This document shows positions 51,817 to 64,000 of a DNA stretch of 64,000 nt, piece by piece. The position numbers were made by a program, and so were the translations under genes. Numbering within the stretch: position 1 is the stretch's first letter; every line of letters begins with the position of its first letter. The notes under the pieces were generated by a model that saw only the letters and a list, made by a program, of their open reading frames with translations, ran no database searches and had not been told where the DNA came from. Origin of the DNA: Cinclus cinclus (taxonomy: Eukaryota > Chordata > Aves > Passeriformes > Cinclidae); NCBI RefSeq assembly GCF_963662255.1, contig NC_085046.1:100023324-100087323 (forward strand). Reading direction: 5' to 3'.

Positions 51817-52752
51817 CATAGACTCATAGAATGGTTTGGGTTGGAAGGGGCCCTAAAGCTCATCTAGTTCTAACCCCCTGCCATGGGTTGCAAAACCCTC
51901 CACAGAGATACCTCCCCTACACCAGGTTGCTCAAAGCCTCATCCAGCCTGGTCTTGAACATTTCCAGGGATGGAGCATCCTCAGCTTCTCTGGGCAACCT
52001 GTTCCTATGCCTCACCACCCTCCCAGGGAAAAAATTATTTGTAATCTCTAATCTAAACCTGCCCTCTTTCAGCTTGAATCGATTCCCCCTTCTGTCACTA
52101 CACACCCTTGTAAAAGTTCCCTCCCATCTTTCTTGGAGGCTCCCTTCAGGTACTGGAGGGTTGCAATTAGATCACCTTGAAGCCTTTTCTTCTCCAGGCT
52201 GAACAATGTCAATTCTCTCAGCCTTTTCTCACAGGAGAGATGCTCCAGGTCTCTGATCATTTGGGTGGCCTCCTCTGGACCTTCTCTAAGAGGTCAGTGT
52301 CCTTTCAATGGGGGGGACCCCAGAGCTGGATGCTGGGGTCTCACCAGAGCAAAGTGGAAGGATGGAATCCCCTCCCTCAGCCTCCCGCTGCTGATTATTT
52401 GGATGCAGCCCAGGACACATTTGGCTTTCTGGGCTGCAGGCTCACATGACTGACTGATGTCCAGCACCATCCTCTCACCCACCAGCACCCCCAAGTCCTT
52501 CTCAGCAGGGCTGCTCTCAATCTGTTCATCCCCCAGCCTGTGTTGATACCAGAGCTTGCCCCAACCCAGATAAAGCAGCTTGCACTGGGTCTTGTTGAAC
52601 CTCATGGGATTCCCTTGAGCCAACTTCTTAAGCTTGTCCAGGTCCCTCTGGATGGCATCCTGCCCTTCAGGTGTGTCACCTGCACTACTCAGCTTGGTGT
52701 CATCTCCAAATCTGCTGAGGGTGCACTCGATCTCTTCATCTCTCTTCAATTA
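51817..52752 (-). mobile_element. CR1 LINE fragment of about 0.94 kb: RT C-terminal part to 3' end
   Basis: The 3' terminus lies at about 51817 (TCATAGAATGGTTTGGGTTG on plus). On the minus strand, the frame at 52294-52749 encodes the end of the CR1 reverse transcriptase. It starts just before the catalytic aspartates (FGDDTKL, where CR1 usually has FADDTKL) and continues [16 protein letters not shown] and [13 protein letters not shown] to LVRP. A small deletion then shifts the frame, and the protein resumes at 52069-52260 (LEHLSCEKRLREL) and at 51917-52105 (RFKLKEGRFRLEI, then NRLPREAEDAPSLEM). It is 5' truncated and carries frameshifts, so it is not autonomous. This is the longest repeat copy in the window. 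Confidence 0.95.
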
Positions 52753-55129
52753 AAGGGGGATTAGCTAGTTGCCTGAAGTCACACTACCTGTTGCTACTTA
52801 ACAAGAACATCTGCTGTGAGGTTTGTTGCTCATGGGTCCTTTCAGAGCACCTTTGGGAAAACAGTGGGGCAAGAGAGTTCGCCACCTGTTAGTATTAAAC
52901 TTATTTTTTTTATTGGGCTCATGAGAATAGAATCCATCTATAAACTTTCTGAGACTTTGATTTATTAGAGCCAGCACTGAAGATAATCTAAATTGTTTGT
53001 TATTGCTCAGTATTTCTTTACATTCAGCTTCTAATGAACAGAATAGTCAGCTATCAGAAAATATATTGTTTATTAACTATACTTGTCACATTGGGAAACA
53101 AACCAAAAACTCTTTTTTACATCATGGCATAGTGGAGCACATTTTTCTAACATGCAATTCAAATATTAAGAAATACCTCATTTATAACAATTTACACTCA
53201 TATTCTAAATGTGAAATCAATCTCTCTACAGTCTTTGGAGAGCAATGGAGCAAATGAAAACAGTGTCTCTACCACAAATCCTAATGTACTACCAAATGTA
53301 AAATAGGTTCACAATTTTAATATTTTCACCAACAATGACAATGTCTCCTAAACAAACCTCAATCAATGCCTGCCAGGCAACCACGAGACAAATACACTGA
53401 TGCTGCCCACTCTGTTCTAGCAACAACATTGGAATTTGCTTCCCAAGTACATAATCTAGTACCACATTAACTAGTCAGGAAACAGAGACAAAGACTGAGC
53501 CAAATCCAATATGTAGGAAGTATATTATGGTTTTAACCTGTTCCAGGATGACTCAAGAAGAAGAATAAAATCATTGCTTGTTTAGTAACAAATGTACTAC
53601 AAGAGATTATCATCAAATTATTTCTTGATTTGGATTATTCTGTTTTACTATGTTGTGAGGTCTCATCACTTCCAAAGTTTTTCATGTTCATGTATTTCTA
53701 AAACAAATCTTATATACATACACGAGACTTTAGTGGGGAGATTAAAGAGGACCTTGGAATTACCTAAAAACTGGCTTTTGCATATATTTCTTGGCTTAAA
53801 ATAGGAAGTTAAATATCTTTCATAATATGGAATCAGATTAAAAGACTAGTAGTTTTTCTAAATACTCTCTCTCTCAAAAAAAGAAGTTTTAAAGGCTAAC
53901 CAAAGAAAACCTCCCTAACTGTAAATCTGTCTATTTTTCTGCTGATAGTATATTTTTCAATATTTAAATATTAATGTCCTTTGGCAAGTGCATTAGAACT
54001 GAAGTGATAAATCTAAAACATACAGTTGCTTGTCTCAAACATTAAAGTTAGGCTGATGGTCTCCTGAGAATTGGGGATTGACCATATATACATTATTCAT
54101 CCAAGATGGTTGCATGTCATTAAGTCCAGACTCATTTTTATTTCACTTCCTCATATGCTGTAGGCAGCAAGACTGGGTATATATTGACATTTGCAAAGTA
54201 TATTGCAGATCAATATGATACACTTTAAGGTAATTGTCCCTACAGAAGGTGCTCACAAACTTGTGAGAAAAAGCTACCTTTCTTGAAGAGGTCAGTTTCA
54301 GCATTTTGCCTGCACATATACTCTGAATTCTGCCCTTTCTGTGATAAGTGACCCTCTTTTCACAGCTGTCTATTTTGAAATAAGGAATTAAACAGTGTTT
54401 CTTTATTTCTCTTGTGCATGGTAGCCCCTTTGGGCTTTCTGAAATGAGATTGCACTTCTTAGATACATCTCATCAGTTTGCTATTCCATCAATCTGTTGC
54501 ATATTTCACCACATGCAGCATGTTGTGATCCTAGAATGTTGTTTATAAAAGAAATATATGACTTAAGTCTGCTTTCAGAAAAGTAAGTAGGTGACTGACT
54601 TTCTGTCAGCCTGAGGGGGGAGGATTGGGTTGAAATTCCCACAACAGAAAATATAAAACATCTTTTTATTTCTCACAGGTACTCAAAGCATTCATTTTTG
54701 TTTAGATAAAGAATGCTTTTTTTTAATAGGACTAGCAATGTAAAGAAAATTTCCCAGGAAAATATACTGATTTTATTATTTATGGATTGTAGTGTAAGTT
54801 CTGCTGGAAGCCTCTATAAAAATCTGGAACCACTAATACATATTAACAGACCCTGCTCCACAGAATTAAAAATCTAATGAGACAAAACAGATGGTGGATG
54901 TGGAGATTTGGAGGAGGGAGAGATGAAGGTGTTTTTGTAATGTAACCTTCCAGTTGAATAATAATGGTGGGAATAGAACTAAAAAGTCCAGTCCTGCCAC
55001 TTCAAAGCAACAGAACCCACCAAATCCTGCTGCTGGTACCTCTCAGCATCTTGACTCATTCAGTTCAAGTGACTGAATCCTACAGGCACCTTTTTTGTTT
55101 CTGATTTAAAAGCCTTTCAAGAGAAACTC

Positions 55130-55212
55130 TATCTTTTATTATTTAATTTAATTTTATAATTTATTTTAATATTATTTATCTTATTAACATTATTTATTTA
55201 TTATTTATTTCT
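55130..55212. repeat. A+T-only low-complexity tract
   Basis: The tract consists almost wholly of TTTAT/ATTTA-type units (TTATTTATT repeated), with only two or three C bases in about 80. Confidence 0.85.
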
Positions 55213-55514
55213 GCAGAACAAGTTCTGCCTCTTCCTACTGGGCAGTTCACCCATGCAGCAAAAGTTTCTCAGTCTGTAACATGTCTCCTAAGAATCCTCT
55301 GTGTGGCAAAGTTCAGGGAATAGTGAAGAAATTATTTTGCAAATAGTTTTTTTTAAAAAAATCAAACCTTTTTAATATATTTTTTCCAGTAGTAAATCAT
55401 GCTGTGTTACTGGACAGCCACAGCTGAAAATTGTGTAGTAATTATATTTATCGGAGAAGCTTCAAAATTTTTGAACATTCTTATTTAGAAATAAATAACT
55501 TTAACAGGGCTTGT

Positions 55515-55541
55515 AGAATGGATCCCCAAAGGATCCATTCT
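55515..55541. repeat. perfect hairpin, 11-bp arms, 5-base loop
   Basis: AGAATGGATCC, loop CCAAA, then GGATCCATTCT, an exact inverted repeat. There is no T-tract or gene end beside it. Confidence 0.85.
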
Positions 55542-58500
55542 TATGTCCTATCCAGGAAGTCAGTTTGTCCAGTCATCAAAGGGAAATGAGGAATAAGTAT
55601 GATTTCATAATTTTAATAAGATTAGGTAAGACACTCACAAACACTGATAAATGCATAGGGGACAGAATTCAATGACTGGACAAGTAAGGAGCATCTGAGA
55701 TTTCTAGGTTCTTCTGGTGATATGGTATTGGGCTTATGCATTACACTGTGGAACATTTTCCAGTGTAAAATGTTCATTGGCTCAGAGGCCATAAACTCTG
55801 ACCAATTTTCTAAGCATCTACCATCTATTATGTCATGGGGCTCCTATCATGTGAATAATATTCTAGTTAAATATAATATAAATCATTTTTAAAAATTCCC
55901 TGAACACAAATTTACATGACATACTGTAAAAGCTCCAAAAGAGCCTCTTTCTGAATCATTACAGTCAATTGGACTCTTAACTGGTCTAGCAAGGAGCTGA
56001 GAATCTGAGAATTAAACTGCTCCCAATTAGGCTGTAAAAAGTATTTTATAAATGAGAAACACACTTGTGATTTGAAGCCAACTTAGAAACAGAGCACTAC
56101 TGTTTCATATACAGGTCTGAGATGGGAGGGTAAAGGGCAACTTCAAGAATAGCAATTCTATATTTCATATACTTCTATGTCCAAATAAGCTATTATGGTA
56201 TTTAAAATCCACTATAATGATTGTATTTGAATTGAGTAAGAACATGACAACCCACTTTAGCCACAGATGTCCAAATACACACAATATCTGGCTTATTTCT
56301 GAGAAAGTACATCCAGACTTTGCCTTTCTAAGGGCCACCCTCTCATTTCCAGTCTTGCTGTAACTGCAAACAACTCTCTGAACTCTAAACACGTGTGGAA
56401 GATGCCCGAATTATTTCAGTAAGCCTTGTGCCTTCCTGAGTATTTTTTCTCAGTGCTTATTGCTCACCTTTGCTCAAAAGCCAAAGCCAACAAAATTGCT
56501 CAGGAATGTGCTCAGATATCTGGGTTCAAAGGACTTTGAGACAAAAAGAAGGTCTTTGAGCTCAGAGATGTGGCTTGCTTAAGACAGGTGATGCTGAAGG
56601 CCAGGAAAAGTCTCCAGTGATGCAGCTGTTCCTCTGGCTCAGAGCTGATGACTGAATCCTTGACAGCAAATAATGTAGGAAAAAGACAGAGCTTAACTAA
56701 ACTAAGGGTATGACCTGCAGTCTGTCCTTCACTTAGCAGCAGGAGTGTATTTTCTGTGCTCCTGAATGGATCTCCCTGCATAGTTTTATCCTAAAAAAAC
56801 CTATTTTGTGTGCTTCAGGAGGGCTTTGTGACACAATCCAAAGGTTTGTCTTCTTTTGAAAACTTCTTTTCCCATCATGCCCTGTCATCACTAGTCTTTT
56901 ATTTGATAGAACCAGGAACCTGCTGACACATTAGGTTTTGTAGTAGGTCTCCTATTACTCAACCCTACAGATAAATGGTCTTATCCACAAACTTAAACAA
57001 AAAAAGCACACTAAGAATGCCAAAATGATCCATCTCCATCAAAAAAATAACATCAAAAGAGCTGCAATTTCCTCCGCTACATATTAAAAAGCTTGGACAT
57101 CAGAAAACAAACTTTCTGTTTTCTACTCCCCTTCGTATTCTGTACTATCACTTAAATACTCATAACCTCATTCTATCAGCAGGTAGGCACATTACCAGCC
57201 TATTTATGCTGTTGTGCAGGTTGAACTGTTTCTTCTGCCCTTCTGATGGATTTAATTTCTCTGTGTTCCAGACCAAATCTATTTGGAATGACTGCCTCTT
57301 GCAGCAGCCACAGAAAAAGGCTGTTAACTTGACTCTTTTTTTTTGACTGAAGATGGTTTGTATTTCATGTTTGTGTTCCCACAGTGCTTCAGGAGAACAA
57401 GAAGAACAACAAGAGATGTCTTTGACAACCTCAGTGCTGTACTGTGGCCCTTGTTCATGTGAACTCTCATGGGCAGTGCAGATTTGTACAATGGCATGTG
57501 CTGCCAGTCTTGGGATGCACTCAAACTTGGTAGGAAGTCGCTGAGGAAACAGGCACCCACTGGAACTAAAGGGCACATGAGGATGTTTTATTTGCCTTGA
57601 TAGTGCATTTGGACAGTTTTATGATCCAGAGAATCACACTGAGAAGTACAGTTAACAAAATGGTCAATTAAATGTGGCTACAGCAAAAGAGTGTTAGAAA
57701 TGATGAGCATTAGCTCATTACAGCATTAGTAGTTCCCTTGCCCTCTGTGATCTGGAAATTGCTGACATCCATAACCGTGACAAAAGACTAATTTTCAGCA
57801 TTACAGAGATGTGTTCCCTGAGTACACACACTCTATTCTTTAATGCTTGATGTGGTTTGACATCAGCTACACCCAAATACTTCTCAGATGGCTTGAATGT
57901 GAAATGGAACAATCATTATTATCTGCTTTCAACATCTATCACTTATTTTTCATTTAATAATGGTAGTGAGCAAAGATCATAAAACCACACCACCAGAAAA
58001 CACAGTCTATGGGTGAAGACTCAAAAATATTCACATTATTATCTGGAAAAAAATCCAGCTCTGCGTGTTGGCAGAATTGCTTACTGACATAATAGAATTT
58101 AATTATTACCCATTTAAATACTTAAAAAATATAGTGGTTATTTTTGATTTCTAAATTATTACAGATTTATACACAAAAAAATTATCAGGTGTCTGTGTCT
58201 GATTTCACTTTTGAAAATGGGGGCTGAGAAATATCTTTGAAGCAGCAGAGATGATTATAATTTACAAATATTCACAAATATTATATTAAAATCCTGTTTC
58301 TTTCTCATTGAGCTTGGGAATACTGATAAGTAGAATAGAAAGTAAAAAATACCAAGCCTGAATTTTCAGTGAAAAAATTCAAGAGGTTCTGAGATTTGGA
58401 GCTGTGTAAAACAGAATTTCTCAAAAGATAAATCCTTTTTTGGTTTACAGTAGAATAGATATTCTGACTTGGCTGTAATGATTTAAGTGATTTAGATTAT

Positions 58501-60132
58501 AAAGACAAATGCTTTGATGCCACTGAGAAAGGTGCATTAGTAATACCTCTTTATAACTCTATTGGTTCTGTAGCAGTCTCTGGACTATTGACATCTTCTT
58601 GGCAAGACCAATGCTAATGCAATATATTACAAAAAACCAAACCTTTTTCTGACGCGTCTGCATCAAAGGCAAGCTGGAAGAGGCACCTGTTCAGAGCAAA
58701 GGAAAAATGAGGACATAAAATGACCTTGACGTTGTTTTTCAAGTCTTCTTCTGGAAGCAGCTACTTTATAAAGGTTTGCCTAGAAATTATGTGTTTAAAA
58801 CTTGTTCTGTGTTCCTACAGGAAAGTCCATTGAGACATTTATCCATTAGTGTGGCTGTCTACCTTAACAGCAACATCTTTTTCCTGGAGTCCAGCTAGGG
58901 CTGAATTAAAGGGACAGTAGAGACCACTCCACTCTCACCCTCTTAACTCTGATCCATGATGCACAGAGGACAACGGCCTCACTTTTGTGCAGAGCCTTTC
59001 ACAATCACAGCAAAACCTGCAATCAGTTCTGAAGTTTTACATTAAATACTTCTAAATGTGTTCCACTTTCAGATATTGTAAAAACCACTTTGGGGTGTGA
59101 TAGTCTCTGGTGAAATGTGGTGGCTCTTTAGGGACTTTCACATGAAATGTTCAGCCTGTGACAGAACCATTCAAAATAAATACAAATTCATTTCAGCTGA
59201 GAGAAATACTTAATTCTTTCCTGCATTCAGTTCTTGTAACGAGAGAGCCCTCTGAATGTGAATCAACTTTCATTCTGAAATGGAAGTGTTAACCAAACCG
59301 TCTTGTGTTTGTTGACCAGAGAATAAATGAAAGTCTTACTTCTGTGTCAGGTTTCTGTACTTGGGATGTTCTCGGATATAAAATATTTACTCATGAACCC
59401 AGTTAAAAGTGATTTTCAGTCTATATGAGCTGCCATTTACAGAAAGATTTTGCTTCTTCTGAATTTGTCCCTGGGTTACAGGCATGCAGTGATACTCTGA
59501 GAAGGACTCAGATGTTTCTGTCAAAGAAAAAGATAAGGCAGAAGCTTTTGAGCCTTCTGATTTCACTGGGGTTTTTTTCAGCCTGTTCCAAGATTTGTCC
59601 CAGAAAGTGTGCAGGAAATTCTTGAGAGCATCTCTTTATATAAACCTTACTACTGTAGATTATGATCCATAAGAGTATGTGTCACTTGGAGTAGCGGGAA
59701 TTTCCAGAATATTGTCCCTGTTGCTTTCTCCTACTAAGTTAACTGGAAGTAATAAAGCTGACGTAAAATCCTCATGGTAAAATATACTAGTGGAAATACT
59801 TTAAAAGTTTATTTATAAAAACAAAAATAAGAATATTAGAAACTGTTGTTGAAATAAACTTTTGCCACGTCTTTGAAATTGGATGTTATTGTTTCCACAT
59901 TAGATGTCGAATAGTTCCTTTCCTTTTTGACCTTAAAATAAAAACACACTTTAAACAAAAGCGGTTTTAAACGGAGATCTCTTAGAAAGACATGTCTTAA
60001 ATCTCATTCATCGACCCATTTCCTTAAAACTGGTTTTTTATCCGTTCGGGCAGTCGGTGGATGAGGGCTGGAGAGAAGGAAGAGGGGTCGGATGAATCTC
60101 TGCGCCTGCTCCCGAGCTCTCCTGCGGGAGCA

Positions 60133-60147
60133 CCAGCAGAGGGTGCG
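60133..60147 (+). promoter_or_regulatory. CTCF-like motif in the orphan CpG island
   Basis: CCAGCAGAGGGTGCG follows the CTCF core CCASYAGRKGGCRSY with one or two mismatches (T where C is usual, G at the last position). Confidence 0.4.
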
Positions 60148-60776
60148 AGCGCCCTGCGCGGCCACCGCAGCGCGGGGAGCGCCCGGCTCCTGCGGGAACA
60201 CCGCCGGGGAATGGCTTCTCCGTGGGACGGGGCAGAGCGGAGTGACTGAGGGTGGAGGACATGTGTCACACGTGGGGCTCGCAGCCTTCGCTTGCTCCCG
60301 GCTCTTGGTGAGGGTCAGCACGCCCCGGGTGCCTGCAGGGGGAACGCGTCCCCAAGGAAGAGCCGCTGCTTCTGGCGTTTGTATCCCAGAGACACATTGG
60401 AAGGAGGCAGAGGGAAATCCCCTGGAGCTTTCCGGGTGGAAGAGAATAGGAAAAGCCGGCTCGAACCGATCCCCTTCCGAGGACTTTCCTCCCACTGGAG
60501 GCAGTGCCCAGCGGGCGTGTTAATGTTCCACGCTGGAAGGACATTTTGACCCGCAGCGGTAAAGGAGAGCTATCCTGCTGCCATAATAAAAAAGCTAAAA
60601 CTGACGGGGAAAGCGTTTCCTACTCAAGACTCCAGCAGTTTTTCATTTATTTCTCACTTTCTTGGTTGTTTCACGCCCGACAAACAACCAAGAGAAGCGA
60701 CATCCAAGCCGGGAGGCGCCTGTGCGCTCCTGGCAGGCTCCTGGCGCTTCAGGGAGCGGCAGCTGTGCGTGATGCC

Positions 60777-60788
60777 ACAGGGTGAGCA
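60777..60788 (+). other. candidate splice donor at the edge of the orphan CpG island
   Basis: CACAGG|GTGAGCATC matches the donor consensus well and sits where the GC-rich sequence ends, as expected for the end of a first exon on the plus strand. The frame open at 60504-60785 closes at the TGA within GTGAGC, so it gives no support for coding. Confidence 0.4.
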
Positions 60789-60790
60789 TC

Positions 60791-63700
60791 AGACCTGCCC
60801 CCCTGGCCTGACAGCAAACTAACCCACGCAAAAGCTTTCTATTCTCCCTGTTTTTTTTTTAAGTATTTGGGACTTTAAATTTTTTTCCTAATTTTATTTT
60901 TCTTTTAATTGGAGTAGTTTTTCTACCTTCTAAGTACTTTGCTTTCTCATGCCAACTCTTCAGTTCTAATTTCTTTCACAAACTAAACAACCAAGTTCAC
61001 TCTAGCTGGGTTTAATGTTGATAAAGCCAGGAATAAATCAAACTGGAAGTCTGAGGCAGGGATAAAACCGTGAGCTAGGGAGCAAACTCTGAGCTAGGCA
61101 ATGGCTTTTGCTTGCCACGTTCTCAAACCCTGTCCTCTCTGAAAGCAGAGTCAATATTCCTTCCTGACTTTTAATAGATTGCATTTATCCACACATTTTT
61201 TTTCTTTTTTCAGATTTCACAGAGAAATTGCTTCATCTCTTGTCTGTAGAATGAGTTTTTCTCTATTCACTCTTAGATACCTCAAGACAACTGTTTTTTT
61301 TGGTGAAAGCTTCTAGAATTTGGTAATCTAATATTGGAACCTATTTTTATAAATGATTTTCTGCAAGAATTGCATTTGAAGCAAAAAGATTAAAACCAAT
61401 ATGGGTACAGAAGTCCTCCGGAATACTGATAAATCAGTAAATAAGAAATGTAGCTCTAATGAAATATTGCTACTCTGTGAATATAAATTCCATACAAGTG
61501 CAAGTCCTTAATGTGGCATGCCCGGAAAGGACAAATATTAATCCAGGCAGAAAATCAACAATTTAAGAGCTCTGATTTTAGTGGAGTGATTAAAATGTTT
61601 CTTTAAAAAACAAAGGGAGAGCTCTGGGAAGTGTTTGAAGACGATTGCAGCTGACATTTTATCTGATGAGAAATCCTGCTGCTTATGTTACTCAATAAAT
61701 ACATGGAAGGAAGGGGTTTTCCTTGTCACTACAAGGAGAGGTCAGAAAAATGAAGGAACTGTGTAATGCAGATTCAGAAATGGCTAGTATTTCCTTTTTA
61801 ACAAATGAAACAGTTCATTTAATTGTTGAAGTTTCTACATGAAACAAATATTGAATCCCTCACAGACTTACTTGATCATGGTCTCTTAAATAGCCACAAA
61901 AATAGAAATATTACAACTCTACTGTTTCAAAATTCCATCCTGATCATCAAACTGCTGTTACATACATTCTCTGGGCATTTTTGGGCATTTTTATGTGTAT
62001 ATTGTAAATTTCTCTTTTTGGGGGGGACTAAGAAGATCCCACAAAAACAAATGTAATCTGAAGTCAAGGTCTGTGTATGAATGCCTAAATAATGAGTTTT
62101 CCAGAATTCAAAAGTTTTAAAAATAGCTGCAAGAATAGATTTAAATATTATAGTAATCTTTCTCCCTAACGTGGCATTTGCTTCACTTTTAGTGCATATC
62201 GACCAGTAGTAGCTGTTAATTTTTGTTATGATACTCTGCTTGTATTTCTTTGATTGTGACTTTATTTTATTAATGGATACTTTGTGATACAGGACTTGCA
62301 AAGTGATGAGATTATCCATATTGACAAATACAGACATCACTATATGCTTTCCATTAAACCACTCATAATTTTATGCATCTGGAAAATATTTACTGGTTGA
62401 AGAAGTGTGGGGTAAGACTACGTGCATAACCACCAAAAATGTACCATCTTGCATGTGGAAATTATGATGATGACAGTGATGATACAGCTCTTTTTTCAAA
62501 GATGTTTTAGGTTTATGGGTGTAATTTTGCTGCCCATTAAATAGCAAAACAAAACAGTTATATGACATAATGACTGCTTATTCAGCACTGTCTAAAGAAA
62601 TAATTTGATTCACCACAGAGGTTTTACTTAGCTGAAGTCAGTCAGACCTCTCCTACAGTTTTGGATGACTATGTGGCTGTGCACATGCACACAAAGGTGT
62701 TAAACATGCATGAATTTGCATTGACAGAAGAATAAGCCTATTGGGGGTTGCATCTGAAAAAGTGAAGTACCAATGCAGACACGTGGCAGGCCTGAGCAGA
62801 TTTGTAAGGTGTAGCTGTATGAATATTCAATCCTTTTGTATCCTGGCTAAATGTGTACACTAGCATGAAACCACTGATCTGTACGTAGGGTTTTTAACAC
62901 CTGTAGAAATGCGGTAAGTTCATGCAGCTGTCTAGTTATCCTCCATTTCTATCTGATGATGTAACTTCCTAACACATGCTCTTCCTCCTCGGAACTCAGC
63001 TTGTCTGTTACTTTGGGGTATTTTCTCCAATTGTTTTAAGATAGGCTTCAGTTCTTTTTATAATTTTCCAGTGTTTTTGCTTCCTTCCTCAGGTCACTCA
63101 ATGCTTTTGTCTTATTTTGTTAGTGCTGTACCAGCTCTCCACTCCTATCATTTATAGCCTAGATTTCCAATTGTGCTTTTTAACAAGCCATTGAAGCAGT
63201 GGCAACCTAAAATGAGCCATCATTTGTGGAAAGAAATATATATGATAAATATTTCTAGGAATCTGTTACTTTTCTGTTAATGCTTCAAAATGCACAAGAA
63301 ATGACATATATTCCTGTGTTACATACCAGGAATCCTGGTGGATTTTTTTTTTAAATTTGGATGGGGATTTGTATACTGAGACAAAATGCTCTGGCCACAA
63401 GGCATATGATTTCTTACTGATAAACTTGGAAAAAATAACAGAAAGACGGAGAATGGAAGAGTGATCCATGTGATTTGAATCACTGAATTTAGAGAAGTCA
63501 GACATCTGGAAATACGGAGCTCTGACTTATGTACAGAAAGAAATGGAAGGAATATGGAAGTGGTGGTAAGAGTGGGACCAAAAAACTGAGCTTGTGGTGA
63601 ATCAGAAGCTCCTGGAGCCCTGCAATGGAGAAAGGATTAATGCAGTCTTTAGATGCATAGGCAGGTGGATAATACAGCATTTGGGAAGGTTTTTGACTTG

Positions 63701-64000
63701 CATTTGGCTTCTAGAATAGCATAACTGGCATTCTATCTCTTCTTTTGACATCCACATTCAAAGGAAGGCTATTAGTAGCTATAGGAATTATTAAAGAATT
63801 GGAAAACATCTTTTATAATAGCAAGTTTAAGATGAATCTGCCTATCAAGTTGTTCTTTCTCACTGAAAGTAAAAATGTTTAAAAAGACAGATATAAATGG
63901 AAGATTTTGGAAGGTATATGAGGAATAGAAATTTAACAATGGTCTCTTCTGGCTAGCAGGCCAAACTGCAATAGGATCCAGGAGCAGGAAAAACGAAGCA
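60791..64000. other. intergenic or intronic sequence right of the orphan CpG island
   Basis: The sequence returns to AT-rich. I recognise no exon, RNA gene or repeat family. If the island starts a plus-strand transcript, this would be its first intron. Confidence 0.5.

Larger units (their letters stand above)
52753..60030. other. intergenic sequence, no gene seen
   Basis: This is AT-rich DNA with short chance ORFs. It contains an extremely A+T-rich tract at about 55130-55212, a perfect hairpin at 55515-55541 and a weak ZNF143-like match near 56862-56882. No coding exon was recognised. Confidence 0.55.
60040..60790. promoter_or_regulatory. orphan CpG island, candidate promoter of an unrecognised transcript
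   Basis: GC content and CpG density rise abruptly at about 60040 and fall back by about 60790, with AT-rich DNA on both sides. Several long frames are open on both strands (163 codons on minus at 60004-60495; 143 on plus at 60092-60523), but none resembles a protein I know. Their composition (Arg, Pro, Gly, Ala, Ser) is that of GC-rich shadow frames. A strong plus-strand donor lies at the right edge. A CTCF-like CCAGCAGAGGGTGCG lies at 60133-60147. The gene it serves, if any, is unknown. It is about 38 kb upstream of the GNAL start and could also be a distant GNAL first exon or an enhancer-type island. Confidence 0.6.

Noticed and set aside
56862..56882. Second ZNF143-like site (ACTTCTTTTCCCATCATGCCC)
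   Set aside because: There are about four mismatches to the consensus, too weak to list as a feature.
60004..60523. 163-codon minus and 143-codon plus frames in the orphan CpG island
   Set aside because: The composition is typical of GC-rich chance frames on opposite strands of the same DNA. No domain or known protein start is readable.
1..64000. Prokaryotic-type systems, CRISPR arrays, phage or viral genes
   Set aside because: No spaced identical repeats, operon-like gene strings or viral proteins were seen. The window is vertebrate intron and intergenic DNA.

Overview
The window looks like a stretch of bird nuclear genome. It is AT-rich and gene-poor, with few repeats. The recognisable interspersed repeats are CR1-type LINE fragments with the typical avian 3' ends, and two GC-rich CpG islands stand out. 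CR1 elements also occur in other reptiles, so 'bird' is an inference from repeat type, low repeat density and base composition. The species cannot be named from this sequence.

The only protein-coding gene I can support is GNAL (G protein alpha subunit, olfactory type), on the minus strand. What is present is the first coding exon of the long (XL-golf-type) isoform at 21123-21591. It has a strong start context, a 156-codon N-terminal extension, and a splice donor exactly where G-alpha-s/olf genes split the P-loop glycine. The exon lies in a CpG island at about 20655-22300, which also carries its 5' leader and promoter. Everything from the donor down to position 1 is GNAL intron 1. I found neither the short-isoform first exon nor exon 2 there, so the rest of the gene lies beyond the left edge.

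From about 22.3 kb to 64 kb the window is upstream intergenic DNA. It holds four truncated CR1 LINE copies (about 24.4, 31.2, 50.5 and 51.8 kb), an (ATT)19 microsatellite, a small pyrimidine minisatellite and several low-complexity tracts. A second, smaller CpG island lies at about 60.04-60.79 kb. It has no recognisable protein, but it has a good plus-strand splice donor at its right edge and a CTCF-like motif, so it may start an unannotated, perhaps non-coding, transcript.

I see no operon, CRISPR array, phage, viral gene or clearly novel system. The observations most worth checking are the orphan CpG island, upstream ORFs in the GNAL leader, a near-consensus ZNF143-type motif, paired E-box palindromes at 46.8 kb, a perfect 11-bp hairpin at 55.5 kb, and two CR1 copies facing each other tail to tail at 50.5-52.7 kb.
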